Position numbers and translations under genes: made by a program
Part shown: positions 26,248 to 35,679 of the stretch, one piece after another
Numbering within the stretch: the first letter of the stretch is position 1
Layout: every line of letters starts with the position of its first letter
The notes under the pieces: generated by a model
Seen by the model: only the letters and a program-made list of their open reading frames with translations
The model's database searches: none
Told to the model about the DNA's origin: nothing
Assembly (NCBI GenBank): GCA_023381615.1
Contig: JAMCQL010000047.1
Coordinates: forward strand, 1-64,000
Length of the DNA stretch: 64,000 bases
Reading direction: 5' to 3'
From: Bacteroidota bacterium
GTDB taxonomy: Bacteria; Bacteroidota; Ignavibacteria; Kryptoniales; JAKASW01

Positions 26248-27711
26248 ATGAGCAACGACGATTTTGATTTCACATTTGACGATGGCGAATACGATGAATT
26301 CGAGAAGCGCAATATTAACGAAGAAATAAAGCGCCTTCGACGGGAAGAGCCCACTTTTTCCAGCATAGCCGCACTTGAGGAAATAATCGATTATTTCATG
26401 AGCCAGGATAAATACGAGGATGCGCTTTTCTTCGCCAATAAATTGATTGCGATTATGCCCGTGAGTTCTGAAAATTGGTTCAGAAGGGGTGAAATAAATG
26501 AGACACTTGGCAAATTCGAAGAAGCGCTCGATGACTACACAAAAGCTCTCGAATTCAACCCGATTGAAGTTGATGCCCTGATCGGACGTGCAAGCTGCCT
26601 GCAAGTCCTCGATAGGTTCGAAGAAGCGCTTGACAGTATTGAGAGGGCGCTCGATGTCGATCCCGGCAGCTACGAAGCTCTGATGAACAAAGGCGTGATT
26701 CTGGAGAAGATTGCACGATACGAAGAAGCTTCGAAAGTTTTTAAATACCTGACTGAACTCGACGTGTCTGACAAGGATGCGTGGTTTGAATTGGCATATT
26801 GCTACGATTATCTCGATCAGCCTGAGAAGTCGTTGAAATGTTATGACAAAGTCATTGAGTTTGATCCGTACAACTATAGAGCATGGTACAACCGCGGCAT
26901 CTCACTGAATGCGCTTGGCAAATACCAAACTGCCGTCGAGAGTTACGACTTGGCAATTGCAATCGACGAGAAGTTCAGCGCAGCCTGGTACAACAGGAGC
27001 AATGCGCTGCTCAGTATGGGAAAACTCCGCGAGGCGATTGAAAGTTATAAGGCTACTCTAAAGTATGAACCGAAGGACGTTGCTACCTGGCACAACATGG
27101 CGACAGCGTATGAAGAGTTGGGCGAATACAAAGAAGCCGTGAGATGTTATTCCGAAGCGTTGAAAAGCGATCCGAATCATGTTGAGTCTTTGTTTGGCAG
27201 GGCGGTGTGTTATGACGCCATGAGTATGTACAGGAAGGCTCTTACCGATTTTACGAAAGCGGCGGAGTTAAACGGCACGGATCCGGACGTGTGGCATGCG
27301 CGGGGCGACGTGGAGTTTACGCTTGAACTTTTCGAGGACTCGGTCACAAGTTACACGCGAGTTACAGAGCTACAGCCTGAAAACGTGGACGGGTGGCTTG
27401 ATCTTGGAGATGCGCTTGTCGAGACGGGCAAGTATGACGACGCGTTGAAGGCGTACAATAAAGTTATCAGCATCTCACCGGATTGGGGGGAAGCCTATTA
27501 TCAGAAATGCAAATGTTGTCTGCAGGTCGGCTCCTTCAGCGACGCAATCGAGAGCGCGAAAAAGTCGCTTGAATTAGAACCACATAAAATCAACACATTC
27601 TTCCAAGACTTTGGACAGATTCAACATTCAAATCCTGAAATTCTCATTAAATTTGTTTTTCCTGTTTATGAATGGTTAGTGAATGAAAAAAAGTATAAAG
27701 ACGCACGCTAA
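26248..27711 (+). CDS. cytoplasmic tetratricopeptide-repeat protein
   Basis: 487 residues, no signal peptide or membrane helix. The acidic N-terminus (DDFDFTFDDGEYDEFEK) leads into about a dozen canonical 34-residue TPR units from residue ~45 onward (for example AWYNRGISLNALGKYQTAVESYDLAIAIDEKF, TWHNMATAYEELGEYKEAVRCYSEALKSDPNH). The repeats are closer to consensus than in the other TPR proteins here. Role unknown; likely a docking scaffold. The last 29 bases overlap aroE. Confidence 0.9.
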   Translation: MSNDDFDFTFDDGEYDEFEKRNINEEIKRLRREEPTFSSIAALEEIIDYFMSQDKYEDALFFANKLIAIMPVSSENWFRRGEINETLGKFEEALDDYTKALEFNPIEVDALIGRASCLQVLDRFEEALDSIERALDVDPGSYEALMNKGVILEKIARYEEASKVFKYLTELDVSDKDAWFELAYCYDYLDQPEKSLKCYDKVIEFDPYNYRAWYNRGISLNALGKYQTAVESYDLAIAIDEKFSAAWYNRSNALLSMGKLREAIESYKATLKYEPKDVATWHNMATAYEELGEYKEAVRCYSEALKSDPNHVESLFGRAVCYDAMSMYRKALTDFTKAAELNGTDPDVWHARGDVEFTLELFEDSVTSYTRVTELQPENVDGWLDLGDALVETGKYDDALKAYNKVISISPDWGEAYYQKCKCCLQVGSFSDAIESAKKSLELEPHKINTFFQDFGQIQHSNPEILIKFVFPVYEWLVNEKKYKDAR

Positions 27712-28573
27712 AATTGTCGGTATCATCGGGCACCCGGTATCGCACAGTTGGTCTCCAACAATTCACGAAACAGCCTTTAAGATTACAAAACAAAACTATT
27801 CTTATCTGGCATTCGATGTTCTTCCGAAGAATCTTCGTGAGGCGTTAAAGGGAATGCCCGCGCTCGGAATTGTGGGATCGAATGTAACCTTTCCTCACAA
27901 AGAGGCGGTGATAGAATTTCTTGATGAGGTTTCTGCGGATGCGCGGCTTGTCGGGGCGGTGAATACGATTTATGTTGACAACGAGACTTTAGTCGGGCAC
28001 AACACCGATGTTGACGGCGTCGTCGAGGCGCTGAAGCCCTACCGGGAGCAAATCGCAAACGAAACCGTTACAATCTTCGGCGCAGGCGGCGGAGCGCGCG
28101 CGGTTGTTTATTCTTTGATTTCTTATTTCCGTCCGGCTCAAATTATCGTGATGAATCGCGATACGTCTCATGCGGAATTGCTGAAGAAATTTTTTGCCGA
28201 TTCCCAAAATTTTCTGAATATCAAAGTTGTGGAGCTTCACAATCCCGATGAAGACGAGGCACTGGAGATGAGCAAGTTAGTTATAAATGCGACTCCGATG
28301 GGAATGTTTCCGGCAGTCGACGAAAGTGTACTCACTGCCGACTCCATGGATTTTGACGGGAAAATATTTTTCGATCTGGTTTACAATCCTGTGCAGACTC
28401 AATTCCTGAAAATTGCGAAAAAGAAGAATGCAATAACGGTAAGCGGACTGGAAATGCTTTACAATCAGGCAGCGAGAGCCTTCGAACTTTGGACTGGTGT
28501 CGCTATGCCGCTCAGCAAAGTCCGTGAGAAACTTGATTCCAAATTTATTGGGGCGAACCAGTCGAAGAAGTAG
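27683..28573 (+). CDS. aroE: shikimate dehydrogenase
   Basis: 296 residues. It reduces 3-dehydroshikimate to shikimate with NADPH. The substrate site GHPVSHSWSPTIHE (about 16-29), catalytic Lys in SNVTFPHKEAVIEFLDEVS (about 70-88), NTDVDG (about 112-117), nucleotide loop FGAGGGARAVVYSL (about 132-145) and MNRD are intact. It overlaps the TPR gene by 29 bases. The 3' end overlaps antisense with a small truncated gene on the minus strand. Confidence 0.95.
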   Translation: MKKSIKTHAKIVGIIGHPVSHSWSPTIHETAFKITKQNYSYLAFDVLPKNLREALKGMPALGIVGSNVTFPHKEAVIEFLDEVSADARLVGAVNTIYVDNETLVGHNTDVDGVVEALKPYREQIANETVTIFGAGGGARAVVYSLISYFRPAQIIVMNRDTSHAELLKKFFADSQNFLNIKVVELHNPDEDEALEMSKLVINATPMGMFPAVDESVLTADSMDFDGKIFFDLVYNPVQTQFLKIAKKKNAITVSGLEMLYNQAARAFELWTGVAMPLSKVREKLDSKFIGANQSKK

Positions 28574-28785
28574 ATCACGAGTTTCAACATGACATTTACG
28601 GCAAATTCAGTTGCGCTTAAGGCGCTCCGACATACGTCGGAGCCTGAGTATTTCGATAAACTGAACGCTTTCCCGACTGCTCGTCTCGCGCAGGCACGCG
28701 CCTTCCCGTCGTTGCCTTCCGCCAGCGCTGCTTGAGCCTGCCTCAGTTCACTTTCGATTTCCGTCGGAAGTTTTCTTGGTCCCAT
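28465..28785 (-). pseudogene. truncated small gene downstream of uvrA, interrupted by a palindrome
   Basis: The frame starts inside the 3' end of uvrA (38-base overlap). Its first ~46 residues ([20 protein letters not shown], then NDGKARACARRAVGKAFSLS) resemble a recurrent hypothetical family with an EGN-GKARVCARRAxG core that I recall from memory. After KYSG the frame runs through a perfect palindrome (28624-28643), then through DNA antisense to the aroE 3' end, so the rest of the family domain seems missing. It may be a decayed gene or a short functional one; its start has no clear ribosome site. Confidence 0.45.
28624..28643. repeat. palindrome GCTCCGAC-ATAC-GTCGGAGC
   Basis: Perfect 8-bp arms around a four-base loop, located where the small minus-strand gene loses similarity to its family. 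No T-run follows. Confidence 0.6.
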
Positions 28786-31639
28786 TCTTCAAATACTCTG
28801 ACAGATAGCGGGCGGTGTATGAGTTTTTTTTCCGCATAATTTCCAGCGGAGGACCCTCGGCGACAATATATCCGCCGTTCTCCCCACCTTCCGGTCCAAG
28901 GTCGATGATCCAGTCGGCGCATTTTACTACATCAAGGTTATGCTCAACAACTATGACGGTATTTCCTTTGTCCACTAATTTTTGGAGCAACTCAAGCAAG
29001 ATCCGGATGTCTTCAAAGTGAAGGCCGGTTGTCGGCTCATCGAGAATGTAAAGAGTTTTGCCTGTGGCAACTTTTGAGAGTTCTGTCGCAAGTTTTACGC
29101 GCTGAGCCTCGCCGCCCGATAATGTCGTCGATGATTGTCCAAGCCGCAGGTAACCGAGTCCGACTTCATTCATGGTTTGAAGCTTTCGCTTAATCGCCGG
29201 GATCTCTTCAAAAAGAGCCAGTGCGTTTTCTACAGTCAATTCAAGGACGTCTGATATTGTTTTACCTTTATACTTGACGTCAAGTGTCGCGGCGCTGTAT
29301 CGTTTGCCGTTGCAGACTTCGCACTTTACATAAACATCAGGCAGAAAGCTCATCTCGATTCTGCGCATGCCGTCGCCATCGCACGCCGGACATCGTCCTT
29401 CCTTCACGTTAAAAGAAAATCGTCCGGGCGCATAGCCTCTGATTTTTGATTCAGGAAGGTGAGCGAACAAATCGCGTATCGCGGTGAAGACTCCGACGTA
29501 GGTTGCGGGATTCGAACGCGGCGTTCTTCCGATCGGTGATTGGTCGATGTCCACCACTTTGTCAATCAGTTCGATTCCTGAAATTGAATCGTAGGGAAGA
29601 GGCTGCTCTGAAAGTCTGTAAAAACTTTTTCCGAGAATTCTGTAGAGCGTGTCGTTGATCAAACTGGACTTGCCCGAACCACTGACGCCGGTAATGCAGA
29701 TGAAAAGCCCAAGCGGAAATTTCATGTCGATGTTTTTAAGATTATTTCCCGACGCTCCATTTAGTGTCAGGAAAAAGCCGTTAGGCTTTCTCATCTCTGC
29801 CATTGAACGAACCGGAATCTCTCTTTCATCCCGGAGATAAGCGGCGGTGAGCGAATCTTTCTTCTCGGCCAAAATTTCTGCCAGCGTTCCGGCTTTGACA
29901 ACAAAGCCTCCGTGCTCTCCGGCTCCAGGTCCGAGATCGACTATGTAATCAGCATTCTCCATAGTTTCGCGATCATGCTCGACAACGATGACCGTGTTTC
30001 CGATGTCGCGGAGCGACTTCAACGAATTGATCAGCCTAATGTTATCACGCTGGTGAAGTCCGATCGAAGGTTCATCGATAACATAAAGGACTCCGGTTAG
30101 CTGTGAGCCGATCTGTGTAGCTAATCTGATCCGCTGCGACTCTCCGCCCGAGAGAGTGCCAGCCGCCCTGTTCAAATTTAAATAATTAAGCCCAACATCC
30201 TGAAGAAACTTCAGCCGGGTTCTGATCTCGTGCAGAATCGGGTGAGCAATTTTCTGATTTCGCTGCGGAAGGTTTAGCTTTTGAAATTGCAGGCTTACCT
30301 TGTCAATCGAATCTGTGACTGTAGAATTTATTGTGAGCTCTTTCCCGTCCGTGTCGACAACTCTCGCAAATCTGCTCTCTGCCCGCAAGCGCGTTCCGCC
30401 GCATTCGCTGCACTCGACGAACGGCAAATTTGCCTCAATGTTTTTGTATTCATTCCCGAAATAAACCTCGAAGTCGAGATTCTGGAGCATCGGGATTAGC
30501 CCCTCGAATTTGGTGTTCAAGTTCGAGATTGAAACGCCGGCGAACTTTATTCCTTTTTTGGAGTTTTTTTGATTCTTTCCAAAGAAGAGTAATTCGCGGA
30601 CTGTCGTGCTGAACTGTTCAAACGGTGTGTTCGCATTTACGCCATGGGGTTCAAGGACACTGTTCAGAAGACTCAACAGGAAGAAATCGTCGCGCTTGGG
30701 GAAGAGGAGCGCCCCTTCCGTGATGGAAAGCTTTGGATTAACCACAAGCGCTTCCGGAGTTACGTTCCGGCTGACTCCGGTTCCGTTGCAGGTTCTGCAC
30801 ATTCCAAATTTTGAATTGAACGAGAATGAGTTTGGCGCGAGGTCGGGATAACTCGTGCCGCATTTCGGACACGAGCGAAGACGGCTGAAGAAATGATCTT
30901 TCTTCTGTTCATGATCATAAAGGATTATTGTCCCCGACCCCCTTTCAAGAGCGAGTTTTAAAGATTCTCGCAATCTTGAGGCGGACTTCTTTTGGACTTT
31001 CAGTTTGTCAACTACAAGCTCGATCGTGTGAGTACCGTAACGCGAAAGCTCCATCCCATCTTGCAGGTCGCGTAAATTCCCATCGACTCTTACCTGCACG
31101 AAACCTTCTGCCATCAACTCCCGGAACAACTCTCTGTAATGTCCTTTTCGTCCGATTACAAGCGGTGCAAGCAAAAGAACATTTTTGCTGTTGAATTCGG
31201 AAAGAATCAATTGCAAAATTTGATCCGGTGTTTGCTGCTGGACGGGAATATTGCACTTCACACAGAATTGTGTTCCAACTTTCGCAAAAAGTAATCGGAC
31301 GTAGTCGTAAATTTCTGTAACAGTGCCGACAGTCGAATGTGGATTCTGGCTGATTGTCTTCTGTTCAATCGCAACGGACGGACTCAAACCTTCGATTAGG
31401 TCTACATCAGGTCTCTCAAGAATTTGCAGGAACTGCCGGGCGTAAGCCATCATTGTTTCGAGATAGCGGCGCTGTCCTTCCGCATAAATCGTGTCGAAAG
31501 CGAGCGAAGACTTTCCACTGCCACTGAGTCCCGTAATGACGATAAACTTGTCGCGCGGTAAATCTAAATCTATCGATTTCAAATTATGCTGTCGTGCGCC
31601 GCGAATTATGATCTTGCTTGTATCCGGTGTTTTGTCCAT
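28748..31639 (-). CDS. uvrA: excinuclease ABC subunit A
   Basis: 963 residues, full length. UvrA is the damage-sensing ATPase of nucleotide excision repair. Two ABC modules are present: Walker [10 protein letters not shown] (about 36-44) and GVSGSGKSS (about 654-662), signatures [17 protein letters not shown] and [16 protein letters not shown]. The zinc modules are visible as CPKCGTSY...CRTCNGTG (about 255-290) and CPACDGDG...CEVCNGKRY (about 750-780). It is convergent with aroE. The gene lies far from the UvrC-like gene at 32988, with a different orientation. Confidence 0.97.
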   Translation of the reverse strand: MDKTPDTSKIIIRGARQHNLKSIDLDLPRDKFIVITGLSGSGKSSLAFDTIYAEGQRRYLETMMAYARQFLQILERPDVDLIEGLSPSVAIEQKTISQNPHSTVGTVTEIYDYVRLLFAKVGTQFCVKCNIPVQQQTPDQILQLILSEFNSKNVLLLAPLVIGRKGHYRELFRELMAEGFVQVRVDGNLRDLQDGMELSRYGTHTIELVVDKLKVQKKSASRLRESLKLALERGSGTIILYDHEQKKDHFFSRLRSCPKCGTSYPDLAPNSFSFNSKFGMCRTCNGTGVSRNVTPEALVVNPKLSITEGALLFPKRDDFFLLSLLNSVLEPHGVNANTPFEQFSTTVRELLFFGKNQKNSKKGIKFAGVSISNLNTKFEGLIPMLQNLDFEVYFGNEYKNIEANLPFVECSECGGTRLRAESRFARVVDTDGKELTINSTVTDSIDKVSLQFQKLNLPQRNQKIAHPILHEIRTRLKFLQDVGLNYLNLNRAAGTLSGGESQRIRLATQIGSQLTGVLYVIDEPSIGLHQRDNIRLINSLKSLRDIGNTVIVVEHDRETMENADYIVDLGPGAGEHGGFVVKAGTLAEILAEKKDSLTAAYLRDEREIPVRSMAEMRKPNGFFLTLNGASGNNLKNIDMKFPLGLFICITGVSGSGKSSLINDTLYRILGKSFYRLSEQPLPYDSISGIELIDKVVDIDQSPIGRTPRSNPATYVGVFTAIRDLFAHLPESKIRGYAPGRFSFNVKEGRCPACDGDGMRRIEMSFLPDVYVKCEVCNGKRYSAATLDVKYKGKTISDVLELTVENALALFEEIPAIKRKLQTMNEVGLGYLRLGQSSTTLSGGEAQRVKLATELSKVATGKTLYILDEPTTGLHFEDIRILLELLQKLVDKGNTVIVVEHNLDVVKCADWIIDLGPEGGENGGYIVAEGPPLEIMRKKNSYTARYLSEYLKNGTKKTSDGNRK

Positions 31640-32075
31640 GTGAATCCTGAATTTAGTCTTGGTTCATCCGAGATTCAATTCAATATGCCGTCGCCGAGTT
31701 CAAAGGCTTTCCATGCGCATGAGACTTTATTGTACGAGGAGCGTGGCCGAAAAGTACATCCCGAAAAAGATGGAACACAGAGTTCCACCGTCAGAAATTA
31801 TTTATCCCGCTCATTATCATAATAAATAGGACATGCGGGATGCCGCTCCCGCTCTTCGGGATGCCGTATCATATGAAAAAATATAAATATCGGAACGGCA
31901 AGGGCGGCATATGTCGGCATGGCGCCAAAGGCGCCCACGTGTGCTATTTCTTTTCGATTTGATTCCGGTTTGTCCAGGTTGGGGAATTCATCATCTGAGT
32001 CATTCGTTGCTCAGGATGAAGGAAGCGATGATTTTTGAGCGTTCAAATCCGGTAAAAGCATATTAAATTAAGCAA
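31640..32075. other. 436-base intergenic stretch with repeat debris
   Basis: No gene is apparent between the divergent uvrA and ATP-grasp genes. It holds two direct copies of CGGGATGCCG (31836-31845, 31857-31866), an inverted pair ATCCCGC/GCGGGAT (31804-31810, 31835-31841), the 20-mer shared with 3661-3680, and a fragment TCATCTGAGTCATT..GCTCAGGATGA (from about 31989) that is itself a loose inverted repeat. Promoters for both genes must lie here but are not clear. Confidence 0.5.
31915..31934. repeat. 20-mer repeat, copy 2 of 2
   Basis: CGGCATGGCGCCAAAGGCGC is identical to 3661-3680. Here the hairpin GGCGCC-AAA-GGCGCC is one base pair longer because a C follows. Confidence 0.7.
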
Positions 32076-32987
32076 ATGAAAACACTTGATTGCGCAATAT
32101 TTTACGAATGGGAATACGACGACGATTTCGTTTCCATTCTATCTAACAACCTCAGGTCGAGAAACATTTCCCACGAAGTATTCCATCCGCGGAATTTCGA
32201 GAATGTTCTTGAAAAATTGCGGCGCAAGAGTTTGTCATTTAGAAGTGTTGTCGACCGCGCTTCAGACGTCGATGACAATTGCGAATCGATCATAAATTTG
32301 CTGAGCCACAGAGGAATCCACATCATCAATGATCCCGTGAACATTCGTCACGCTTCGGACAAAGCGTCAATGCATCTTGAGTTCATAACCGCGGGAGTCT
32401 ATGTTCCGTACACGATTATTATTTCACCTTACAGCACACAGCGTGAAGTTAGATTGAGCCTTAACCAGCTTGCTCATCTTGGAAGGCCGTTTATTATCAA
32501 ACCGGCGAACACAACCGGCGGCGGTATCGGTGTCGTAACAGGTGCCGAAGGCTTGCGCGACGTGATAGATACGCGACAGCACAACAAAGACGACAAGTAT
32601 TTGCTCCAGCAGAGAATCGAGCCGGCGATCTTCGGCGGGCGGAGGGCGTGGTTTAGGCCGTTCTATGTTTTCGACAAAGTGTTCGTTTGCTGGTGGGACG
32701 ATCTGACGCACATCTATTTCGAGGCAACGAAAGATGATATCGAGCACTACAATTTGCGTGAGATAGAAAATGTTGTGAGAAAAATTTACGGCGTATGCAA
32801 ACTCAATTTCTTTTCGACTGAGATTGCGGTAACACCTGACGGGAAGTTTATTGTCATAGATTATGTCAATGAAATGTGCGATATGCGTTTGAAGTCGAAA
32901 CATTACGACGGCGTTCCCGACACTGTTGTCGAAGCGGTTGCGGAGCGAATTGCCGCTGGAGTGCAAAGCTTGCTCGGAGCCAACTGA
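32076..32987 (+). CDS. ATP-grasp family protein (RimK-like)
   Basis: 303 residues. The N-terminal ~100 residues (pre-ATP-grasp) are followed by an ATP-grasp fold: PFIIKPANTTGGGIGVV (about 144-160) is the ATP-binding glycine loop, KYLLQQRIEPAIFGGRRAWFRPFYV (about 173-197) the second strand, and FFSTEIAVTPDGKFIVIDYVNEMCDMR (about 248-274) carries the metal-binding Asp/Glu/Asn triad. The family ligates a carboxylate to an amine or thiol; the substrate is unknown. The ATG of the next gene follows the stop directly, so it is co-translated with a nuclease fusion. Confidence 0.82.
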   Translation: MKTLDCAIFYEWEYDDDFVSILSNNLRSRNISHEVFHPRNFENVLEKLRRKSLSFRSVVDRASDVDDNCESIINLLSHRGIHIINDPVNIRHASDKASMHLEFITAGVYVPYTIIISPYSTQREVRLSLNQLAHLGRPFIIKPANTTGGGIGVVTGAEGLRDVIDTRQHNKDDKYLLQQRIEPAIFGGRRAWFRPFYVFDKVFVCWWDDLTHIYFEATKDDIEHYNLREIENVVRKIYGVCKLNFFSTEIAVTPDGKFIVIDYVNEMCDMRLKSKHYDGVPDTVVEAVAERIAAGVQSLLGAN

Positions 32988-34667
32988 ATGTTTGAAATAG
33001 ATTCCAATCCGAGCTGTAGTTTCCACGACGCTGTTTTTTCGGTAGTTGATGTCGAGACGACTGGTTTGATGCCCGCGCTGGACAAGATAATCGAATTCGC
33101 CGCTTTTAAAGTCCAACGCGGAAAAATTATTGAAGAATATGCAACCCTGATAAATCCCGGAAGGCCTATTCCGAATTTCATCAGGAATATGACCGGTATC
33201 AGCAACGAAATGGTTTATGATGCTCCATCTTTCAGAGAAATCGCGGTAAAAGTTAAAGACTTCTTGAACGGGACTGTATTCACGGCGCACAATTCGCAAT
33301 TTGATTATGCATTTGTACGCAACGAATTAACTGCAGTCGGACTTGAGTTTGATATCCCTCAGCTTTGCACGCGAAAACTAAGCTCGCGAATTTTTACGCA
33401 GCTTCCGCGAAAGGCGCTTGATCAAGTCTGCCATTATCTTGGCATAAAGATCAACGGAAGGCATCGGGCTTTCGGGGATGCGCGCGCGACCGCTCATTTG
33501 CTCATCGAATTGTTAGAGTTGATCAGCGAACGGCATGAAGTTGTTTGCCTTGATGAGCTTCTGCGTTTTCAGAGCGTTCCACATCGGATTGACCCGCACA
33601 AGAATCAGAATGTTTTCAAGAAAGCAATGACGACCGCCCCCAATGCTCCCGGGATTTATCGAGTTTACAATGCAGGTGAAGAAATTATCTATGTTGGCAA
33701 AGCCAAAAACCTTAAGCTGAGAATCGCATCGTATCTCACGAAAAATCCAAAGGATGCCGACAAAGTTCGCACGATGCTTTCTGAGGCGGAAAGGTTGGAA
33801 TGGGAAACAACTTCTTCTGAGCTTCATGCGCTGCTGAAAGAGCTCCAATTGATCAGGCAATACAAACCGGCGCTTAACTCGCAGCTCATCAATTCGAGAC
33901 GTTTCCCGTTTATAAAGATTTCTTCTGAAAAGAAATATGACAGGCTCGATATCGTTTACGAGTTGGGGGAAGATGGGAGATACTACGGACCGTTTGAAAG
34001 CTCGTTCATTGCGGAGCAGGTGCTTTCAGCGGCAGACAAATATTTTAAACTTGTGAAATGCGACAAGGATTTTGCCGAGCCGTTTGATCCTTGTTTGTAT
34101 TTCTACATCGAAAGATGCGCTGCCCCGTGCAAAGAGGACGTGAGCTATGACGAATATAATTCAGAAGTTGAAGCTGTCGAGGAATTTTTGTCAGGGTCAT
34201 TTGAGAAACTGACATCGGAGCTGCGAATTAGACTTGACGAGCTTTCGAAGAAATTAGAATTTGAAGAGGCTGCCGAGGCGAGAGACTTAATTGAGATACT
34301 CGAAAGGACATCATCTCGTCTCAAGTTATTGAACGGGCCTATCGAAAAGGCAAATTTCGTATGCGGATGGTTATCCGCCGGATCCGGCGGAAGGGGAAAT
34401 CGTTATGAGCTTTACAAAGTTACCAGGGGCTTGTTGAGTGACCCTGTTGTGGTTAGCGAAGATGAGTTTGAGCCGGGACTTTCTTTTTTGATGAAAGAAT
34501 CCGCGATTATCTCGAATGATTTTGTGCCTCTCAGGATACTTCTAAATCATGCGTTGAGGAACCCAAATGGTTTTTTCAGAGTGGCTTTGAACGGGAAAAT
34601 GGGCGAAGATAGAGTAAGGGACAAAATAAAAACCGCTGCCGAAAATTATTCCAGCAGCGGTTCTTGA
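32988..34667 (+). CDS. DnaQ-type exonuclease / GIY-YIG / UvrC-like fusion protein
   Basis: 559 residues in three parts. Residues 15-175 are a DEDD 3'-5' exonuclease: DVETTGL (D21, E23), HNSQFDYAF (H101, D106) and HRAFGDARAT (H159, D164). Residues 215-300 are a UvrC-like GIY-YIG nuclease: APGIYRVYNAGEEIIYVGKAKNLKLRI. The rest resembles the UvrC/Cho region and contains a UVR-like helix pair RLDELSKKLEFEEAAEARDLIEIL (about 410-433). The RNase H-like and HhH domains of true UvrC are absent. Such epsilon-Cho fusions are known in other phyla. Likely DNA repair. The 3' end contains a terminator for the convergent gene. Confidence 0.88.
   Translation: MFEIDSNPSCSFHDAVFSVVDVETTGLMPALDKIIEFAAFKVQRGKIIEEYATLINPGRPIPNFIRNMTGISNEMVYDAPSFREIAVKVKDFLNGTVFTAHNSQFDYAFVRNELTAVGLEFDIPQLCTRKLSSRIFTQLPRKALDQVCHYLGIKINGRHRAFGDARATAHLLIELLELISERHEVVCLDELLRFQSVPHRIDPHKNQNVFKKAMTTAPNAPGIYRVYNAGEEIIYVGKAKNLKLRIASYLTKNPKDADKVRTMLSEAERLEWETTSSELHALLKELQLIRQYKPALNSQLINSRRFPFIKISSEKKYDRLDIVYELGEDGRYYGPFESSFIAEQVLSAADKYFKLVKCDKDFAEPFDPCLYFYIERCAAPCKEDVSYDEYNSEVEAVEEFLSGSFEKLTSELRIRLDELSKKLEFEEAAEARDLIEILERTSSRLKLLNGPIEKANFVCGWLSAGSGGRGNRYELYKVTRGLLSDPVVVSEDEFEPGLSFLMKESAIISNDFVPLRILLNHALRNPNGFFRVALNGKMGEDRVRDKIKTAAENYSSSGS
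34631..34662 (-). terminator. Rho-independent terminator of the CpoB-like gene, inside a convergent CDS
   Basis: Arms AACCGCTGC (34631-34639) and GCAGCGGTT (34654-34662). On the minus strand the hairpin is followed by TTTTATTTTGT, so it ends transcription of the minus-strand lipoprotein gene. The hairpin lies within the last codons of the plus-strand nuclease fusion (AAENYSSSGS). Confidence 0.75.
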
Positions 34668-34687
34668 AAAGAAACTTTTTCTGAACT

Positions 34688-35491
34688 TCAGAGCTGTTTA
34701 AGAAATTCCTTTGCGCGAGCGGCGTATTGAGACTTAGGATCTTTCTTAATCAATTTTTGCCATGTGTCTCTTGCCCTGTCTTTATCGCCCAAACGGACGT
34801 ACGACATTCCAAGCATTATGTAAGCTGCCCCCTCCTTGTAACTTTTCGGATAGGTAAGAGTTCTCTCGAAAGCCCGGACAGCGTCATTGTATCTCTGCAA
34901 GGCGTAGTAACATTCGCCTAACCAATAATGAGCATTGCTGATCAAATCGGTTTTGACCTCGCTTGCAGTTAAGTCTTCAAAGTTTGCTACCGCGTCTTTG
35001 TATTCCCGTGCCTTGAAGAGTTTTAAACCTTCATTGTACTTCTCTTGGAATTCGGATCGAGTTGTAACCGTGCTTTGCTTAGTTGCACCGGTCATGAACT
35101 GCTTTTCCATATCGGCATTCTTTGCGCTCAGATCGCGGTTGATCTGTTTCTGAATTGTAAGTTCAGAATCGAGTGCGTTCACACGATTTTGCAGATCTTC
35201 GAGGTCCTGCCACTGCTGACTGCTTTGACCAAGTTTGGATGTAAGATCGGCAACTTTCGCAGTCAAAGCCTTCTTGTCCTGTTCAAGCTGAGCATTAGAC
35301 TTGCGAAGCTGTGCATTATCGCTTTGCAGTTTTTGATTATCGGATTGCAGCGAAGCCATCGTCAAGGAATCAGCCGCAGCTTGTGAAGCTTTTGTCGCTT
35401 CTTCGCTCGAGCCGCATCCGCTTAGAAGGAGGTTCGTTGCGAACAAAATGCCGATTAGTAAGAATGATGCCCCATGCAGTAAACGTTTCAT
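34688..35491 (-). CDS. lipoprotein with coiled coil and TPR, CpoB/YbgF-like
   Basis: 267 residues. Lipobox LLLSGC puts the lipid-bearing cysteine at residue 26. Residues 45-130 are a heptad coiled coil (LQSDNQKLQSDNAQLRKSNAQLEQDKKAL). The C-terminal 120 residues hold three TPR units (EKYNEGLKLFKAREYKDAVANFEDL, NAHYWLGECYYALQRYNDAVRAFERTL, KEGAAYIMLGMSYVRLGDKDRARDTWQKLIKKDP), the CpoB/YbgF plan. CpoB coordinates Tol-Pal with septal wall synthesis; tol and pal are not here, and a lipid anchor is unusual for CpoB, so equivalence is inferred. A GAGGGA ribosome site precedes the start. Confidence 0.8.
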   Translation of the reverse strand: MKRLLHGASFLLIGILFATNLLLSGCGSSEEATKASQAAADSLTMASLQSDNQKLQSDNAQLRKSNAQLEQDKKALTAKVADLTSKLGQSSQQWQDLEDLQNRVNALDSELTIQKQINRDLSAKNADMEKQFMTGATKQSTVTTRSEFQEKYNEGLKLFKAREYKDAVANFEDLTASEVKTDLISNAHYWLGECYYALQRYNDAVRAFERTLTYPKSYKEGAAYIMLGMSYVRLGDKDRARDTWQKLIKKDPKSQYAARAKEFLKQL

Positions 35492-35679
35492 AAATTTTCC
35501 CTCCTCGAGATTTTGGTTTGCTAATTCAAATGAAATTAGACAAGCACGTGCTAAAAGTCAAGAAAATTAGTTATTTACTGGTCAGATATCTTGGCGTCTG
35601 CTTTCTTCATGTTTGGGCAAACTCCGTGCAAAAGTTTTGCTAGTGGCATTTTTCTGCTTGATTAAATAGATTTAAAGCA

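Noticed and set aside
34374-34391. 18-base perfect palindrome TCCGCCGGATCCGGCGGA in the nuclease fusion gene
   Set aside because: It encodes SAGSGGR in a likely loop and has no second copy in the window; a G/C-rich palindrome of this kind may arise by chance.
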